A stretch of 64,000 nucleotides of DNA, taken from assembly GCA_961205875.1 (NCBI GenBank), contig OY540815.1:18413638-18477637 (forward strand). The letters are read 5' to 3'. Under the pieces are notes generated by a model. It searched no databases. It saw nothing but the letters and a program-made list of their open reading frames with translations, and was not told the DNA's origin. A program made the position numbers and the translations under genes. This stretch comes from Sialis fuliginosa. Lineage: Eukaryota > Arthropoda > Insecta > Megaloptera > Sialidae. Positions 60,605 through 64,000 of this stretch are shown here, in pieces (positions within the stretch are counted from its first letter, which is position 1; each line of letters starts with the position of its first letter).

Positions 60605-60685
60605 AGACAGACAGACAAATAGATAGACAGATAGACAGGCAGGCAGACAGGCAGCCAGACAAACAGACAAACAGACAGGCAGAAA
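60605..60685. repeat. (AGAC)n microsatellite, imperfect
   Basis: Tandem AGAC, AGAT and AGGC units. Confidence 0.9.
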
Positions 60686-61758
60686 AACTGGACTTCAAAC
60701 ATTTTTTAATCAATTTTGATTGCAATAGTCAAAATTGATATTGCATTTTTTTAAATTAAAGACTATCGTTACGTTTAAAATTAAAAAAATATATTACTTT
60801 TGTTACCAAATAACTTAAAAAAACAGTTACCAAGTGATAACACAGTATTTCTTCGTATTAATTAACTTCCACAAGAGGGATATATCATCGTAAAATAATA
60901 TTTTACTCCAAAAGCGGTGATTTTTTATAGAAAATATAATGCTCTACTCTATTCTATATAATTTTGCTCTTCGGATTTTTTGAAAAGCCAATATTTCAAT
61001 TCACACACACACACAATTTTTGAAATCGGAGATCAAACTTTAATAAGCTTCTTTTTAATATGGAGGAAAAGCAAAATCGATCTTTAATGTAAATGACTAA
61101 TTAAAAATAATATCGACAAACATAAAGCACTCTCCAATATTAATATCAATACATATACATAAAATACACAGAACCAATGTCCCTTTGGTTGTAAACAGGG
61201 AGCCTGCGGTGGACCGCCACAATCGTATCTAGATGCTATCTGTGTTTTTACATCTGTGTAGAAGGATCAGTGTGTTGAAATAAGAGCTGATTATTAGCAG
61301 CGATCATTCAATGCGGAGCGCCTCTGTATGTATGTATGTTCAATGAATACAAAAAAATGAAACCCGAAACATCATTGCTTTTTTATTTTGTTCAACGCAT
61401 GCTAGATTGCTGATAAATGTATGTATTAATGTAATGTGCAGAGGTGCATTGAATTATATTGTTATTTGACAACTGATATGTACCAATACAATTTTTAAAT
61501 TATTATATTTTGTGCTGCTTTAGCACCTCCGACCTTCCCCCTTACGTTCTGGAATTGAAAATTTAAAGCCATATTTTACGTTACCAATATAATTCAGTAA
61601 TCATGAAGATTCAAAATGCCATATTCTCAAAGAAAAATTACTTCATTTGTTTTTGTCACAGAAATTCGTAAATGTTTGCAAAACAAGACCAGCTTAATAT
61701 TTTATTAAAAAATGATTCTCGTCTTATTGGATGATAAAAATAAATAAACAATTTAAAA
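60686..61758. other. AT-rich DNA with R2-like fragment
   Basis: GAAATCGGAGATCAAAC near 61022, ending GGAGGAAAAGCAAAATCG, resembles an R2 3' end. 61185-61330 is less AT-rich and unique (GCCTGCGGTGGACCGCC). No gene was recognised. Confidence 0.3.
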
Positions 61759-62024
61759 TTAAGGTAAAGGCACCAGTTATGGCCACTATAAAAGCAAGTT
61801 TTCGGGTTTTTTGGATTGCTAGTTACTAGTTAGTTACTACTAAGAAAACAAGTAACTTTATTTAATCAACTTAATTACCAAAGTCTGCAAATATAGTTTG
61901 TTTTTTAAATTATAGCCTTTTATTTTGTTTATGTTTTTTGTCCAGTAATGGATAAAGTAAAACCAGTAATGAGCACACAGTGATGGACCCTTGCTAATGA
62001 TTACAAAATGATAAGTACTACGAC
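61759..62024 (+). mobile_element. R1 MITE, 3'-truncated at the recurrent breakpoint
   Basis: It runs from TTAAGGTAAAGGCACCAGTT to ATGATAAGTACTACGAC, then unrelated sequence. It is the complement in content to the 5'-truncated copies at 52.0 and 53.8 kb. Confidence 0.9.
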
Positions 62025-63235
62025 TTACTGCACTTACATTTCCTCAAAGTAGAATATTTCAAAAGTATTCTCTGAAAATTTCAGACAAATGTCCTGTCCA
62101 TAGAAGATTCAGTGTAAGTTCCAAAATAATTTTTTTATCTGCATGCAATTCGTACTCAAAACTTTAAACACGTTTTTCTCGAAACCATGTTTTCAAAGTC
62201 GATGATCACTGTAACTTGAGAACGGCTTTGCCGATCGGTTTGAAATTTTTCTCACTTATTCTATACATAATTGTCCTCCGGATGAACGAAGGATTTTTTT
62301 TGGACGATCATTATTTTTTTATAGCCGAAAATGCGAATAAAGAACTTTGAATTTCAATATCCGCCATTTTGTGAAAATTCAAAAATTTTCAAATCCCTTC
62401 GTTCATCCAAGTATTATGTCATTAGCAATGATCCCTTTTTTTTTTTTTTTATTCCAGATGATCTAGTGACGAGCAGCAGTGATCACGGCGAAACACTTTT
62501 TTTTGGACCCCTCCCAAATTTGCTGTATCCCACTTATTTTTTTATATTTTGCCATAAAAAAATTACAATGTTTTCTGTAAATACATATCTTTCATGTGGA
62601 AAAACATTTGTTATTAATTATTTTAATTAGTGGCCAAAAAAAAAGTCCCAACTGGGTAAGGTAAATTTAATATACTGTGGATGCTCTACTTTTCCTTTTC
62701 CTAAAACAATTTCCAAAATACAGACCTGCCTACCGCAAAAATACAATAGCTCATAGTATACAATTGACTCCACAGTGAAGTACAAAATAGAACTGTCAGA
62801 ATAGAGGGAGGGGGTTGTTGACGGGCGAGGGAGGGAGGGCACTATTGTTTCACAGGCCGAGGGTGAACTCGAATGTATGAAATAATATATTTTAAATTGT
62901 GGGTGATACCCAGATAGATGTTCCCAGATTGGAAATGTGAGTATTTGTATATGTGTGGTAACGTACCACTGTAATTACTCGTTGTTTTTTGTGGGAAAAT
63001 GTTGTACAGTTAAAAAGCGTAACTTACAATTTGTAAAAAGCTACATTTGTTGTATTACAATAGAAATATACTTGCAGCTGTCAATTTTATTGTATGTATT
63101 TAAATTTACCACATTTTTTTATAAATTTTTAATATTCCTATAGTTTTGTCTCGATAATCTCGACATATTTTGGAATAATATTTGCAATATCTGCTTGACG
63201 AAGTTGACAATAGTTTTTTTTACACTACAATAAAT
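62025..63235. other. AT-rich DNA with repeat-like phrases
   Basis: 62140-62500 has insect-repeat phrases ('acttgagaacggctttgccgatcggtttgaaatttt', 'ggatgaacgaagg' with an inverted 'cccttcgttcatcc'). The inverted pair at about 62280 and 62396 may bound a small element. ORFs at 62331-62842 are not called. Confidence 0.35.
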
Positions 63236-63239
63236 AACA

Positions 63240-64000
63240 GTAGCGAGGCGTGAAATTTTTAATAAGGGAAGCATATTTTGTCAATCCTCCCCCTCCTATT
63301 AACAAAAAAACTAGTTATGAAACACCTTAAGTTCAAGCTTTTACTTTTTAAAATAAATTTTTATTTATTTATATAGTAACTAAATGGTTCTACGTTTTAT
63401 TTTCTTGTATTTTAATCGATATTTGTATGACGAGTTGAAGTTCACTGCAGTAAATTTCACTAAAAATTTTTGAATTTTTGATTTCGTTAAAAGTATGTTT
63501 GTTGTATAGAAAATGACGTGAAAAGTTGTTTGTTTCAAACCGCAGGTCTGTATCTTAAACCGTTCTCGAGATATGACCTCTCAAAGTTTTAGTTTTTTCA
63601 AATTTTTGGAGAAAAAAGGCCATAACTTTTGAACGGGTGGTCGGAATTAATTTTAGTTGACGGATTTGAAATCAGCGTGTCAAAATCTATATAATGACAT
63701 GCATAATACTTTAAAATCCTACAAAAAAATTTTGGTCAAAAATCGACATTTTTTTAAGGTATACCCCTTTGAATTTTTTCGATTTTTCACCAAACATTTT
63801 TTTTCGAGTTTTAAGGTATTATACATGTCAGTATATAGATTTTGACACGCGGATTCCAAATCCGTCAACTAAAATTAATTCCGACCACCCGTTCAAAAGT
63901 TATGGCCTTTTTTCTCCAAAAATTTGAAAAAACTAAAACTTTGAAAGGTCATATCTCAAGAACGGTTTAAGATACAGACCTGCGGTTTGAAATAAACAAC
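63240..64000 (+). mobile_element. R6 foldback element, copy 2 (core orientation B), runs off right edge
   Basis: Left flank TTGTATTTTAATCGATATTT and GAGTTGAAGTTCACTGCAG match copy 1. The left arm starts at 63450; the right arm begins near 63815 and is cut at 64000. The core reads AAAATCGACATTTTTTTAAG, GTATACCCCTTTGAATTT, TCGAGTTTTAAGG, the reverse complement of the core in copy 1. Confidence 0.88.

Overview
This is a window of animal nuclear genome, almost certainly from an insect. It is strongly AT-rich, mostly non-coding, full of short non-autonomous transposons and homopolymer G/C runs, and has no bacterial-style gene packing. The only convincing protein-coding sequence is two minus-strand exons of the nuclear receptor gene seven-up (svp, the COUP-TF / NR2F family). 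The second zinc finger (CRGSRNC...[13 protein letters not shown]) reads like the insect seven-up sequence as I remember it. Repeat style and low GC would suit a hemipteran or another repeat-rich insect, but I cannot fix the order or species. Layout by region. The first svp exon is at 20043-20328 (start codon to P-box). It is followed on the minus strand by a 13.1 kb phase-1 intron (6912-20042) and the exon for the rest of the DNA-binding domain (6762-6911). The next intron runs from 6761 off the left edge, and the ligand-binding-domain exons are not in the window. Everything above 20.33 kb is upstream of svp: first a few kb holding small GC-richer islands (22.4, 24.0-24.2, 25.2-25.3, 26.3 and 27.4-27.5 kb) that carry nuclear-receptor half-sites, CCAAT, GC-box, CRE and E-box words, then about 36 kb of intergenic or undetected-gene sequence. 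Intron 1 holds further candidate regulatory stretches: a near-perfect 26-bp hairpin next to an FTZ-F1-type site at 9.2-9.45 kb, paired ETS words at 10.85 kb, and four Runx-type words in 52 bp at 17.2 kb. Repeats. At least ten repeat families recur, none with a recognisable transposase. The labels used below are: R1, about 550 bp, ends GGTACTGGCACCAG (ten copies or fragments); R2, ends TGCTTCCTCG; R3, ends ACTTCCATGTTC; R4, hAT-like, ends CAGGGCCGTAACTA; R5, ends GTCCGG; R6, a large foldback element present twice with its core in opposite orientations; R7, foldback with GGCTTCCGCGGTGA; R8, a 145-bp tandem array arranged as a giant inverted repeat at 31.0-34.5 kb; R9-R12, minor families. The most unusual structures are the R8 array and the two R6 copies, whose cores are inverted relative to the same left flank. 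The window therefore looks like one developmental transcription-factor locus with long introns and a wide upstream region, in which unique candidate regulatory DNA is interleaved with many miniature transposons. No tRNA, rRNA, CRISPR array or complete second gene was found.
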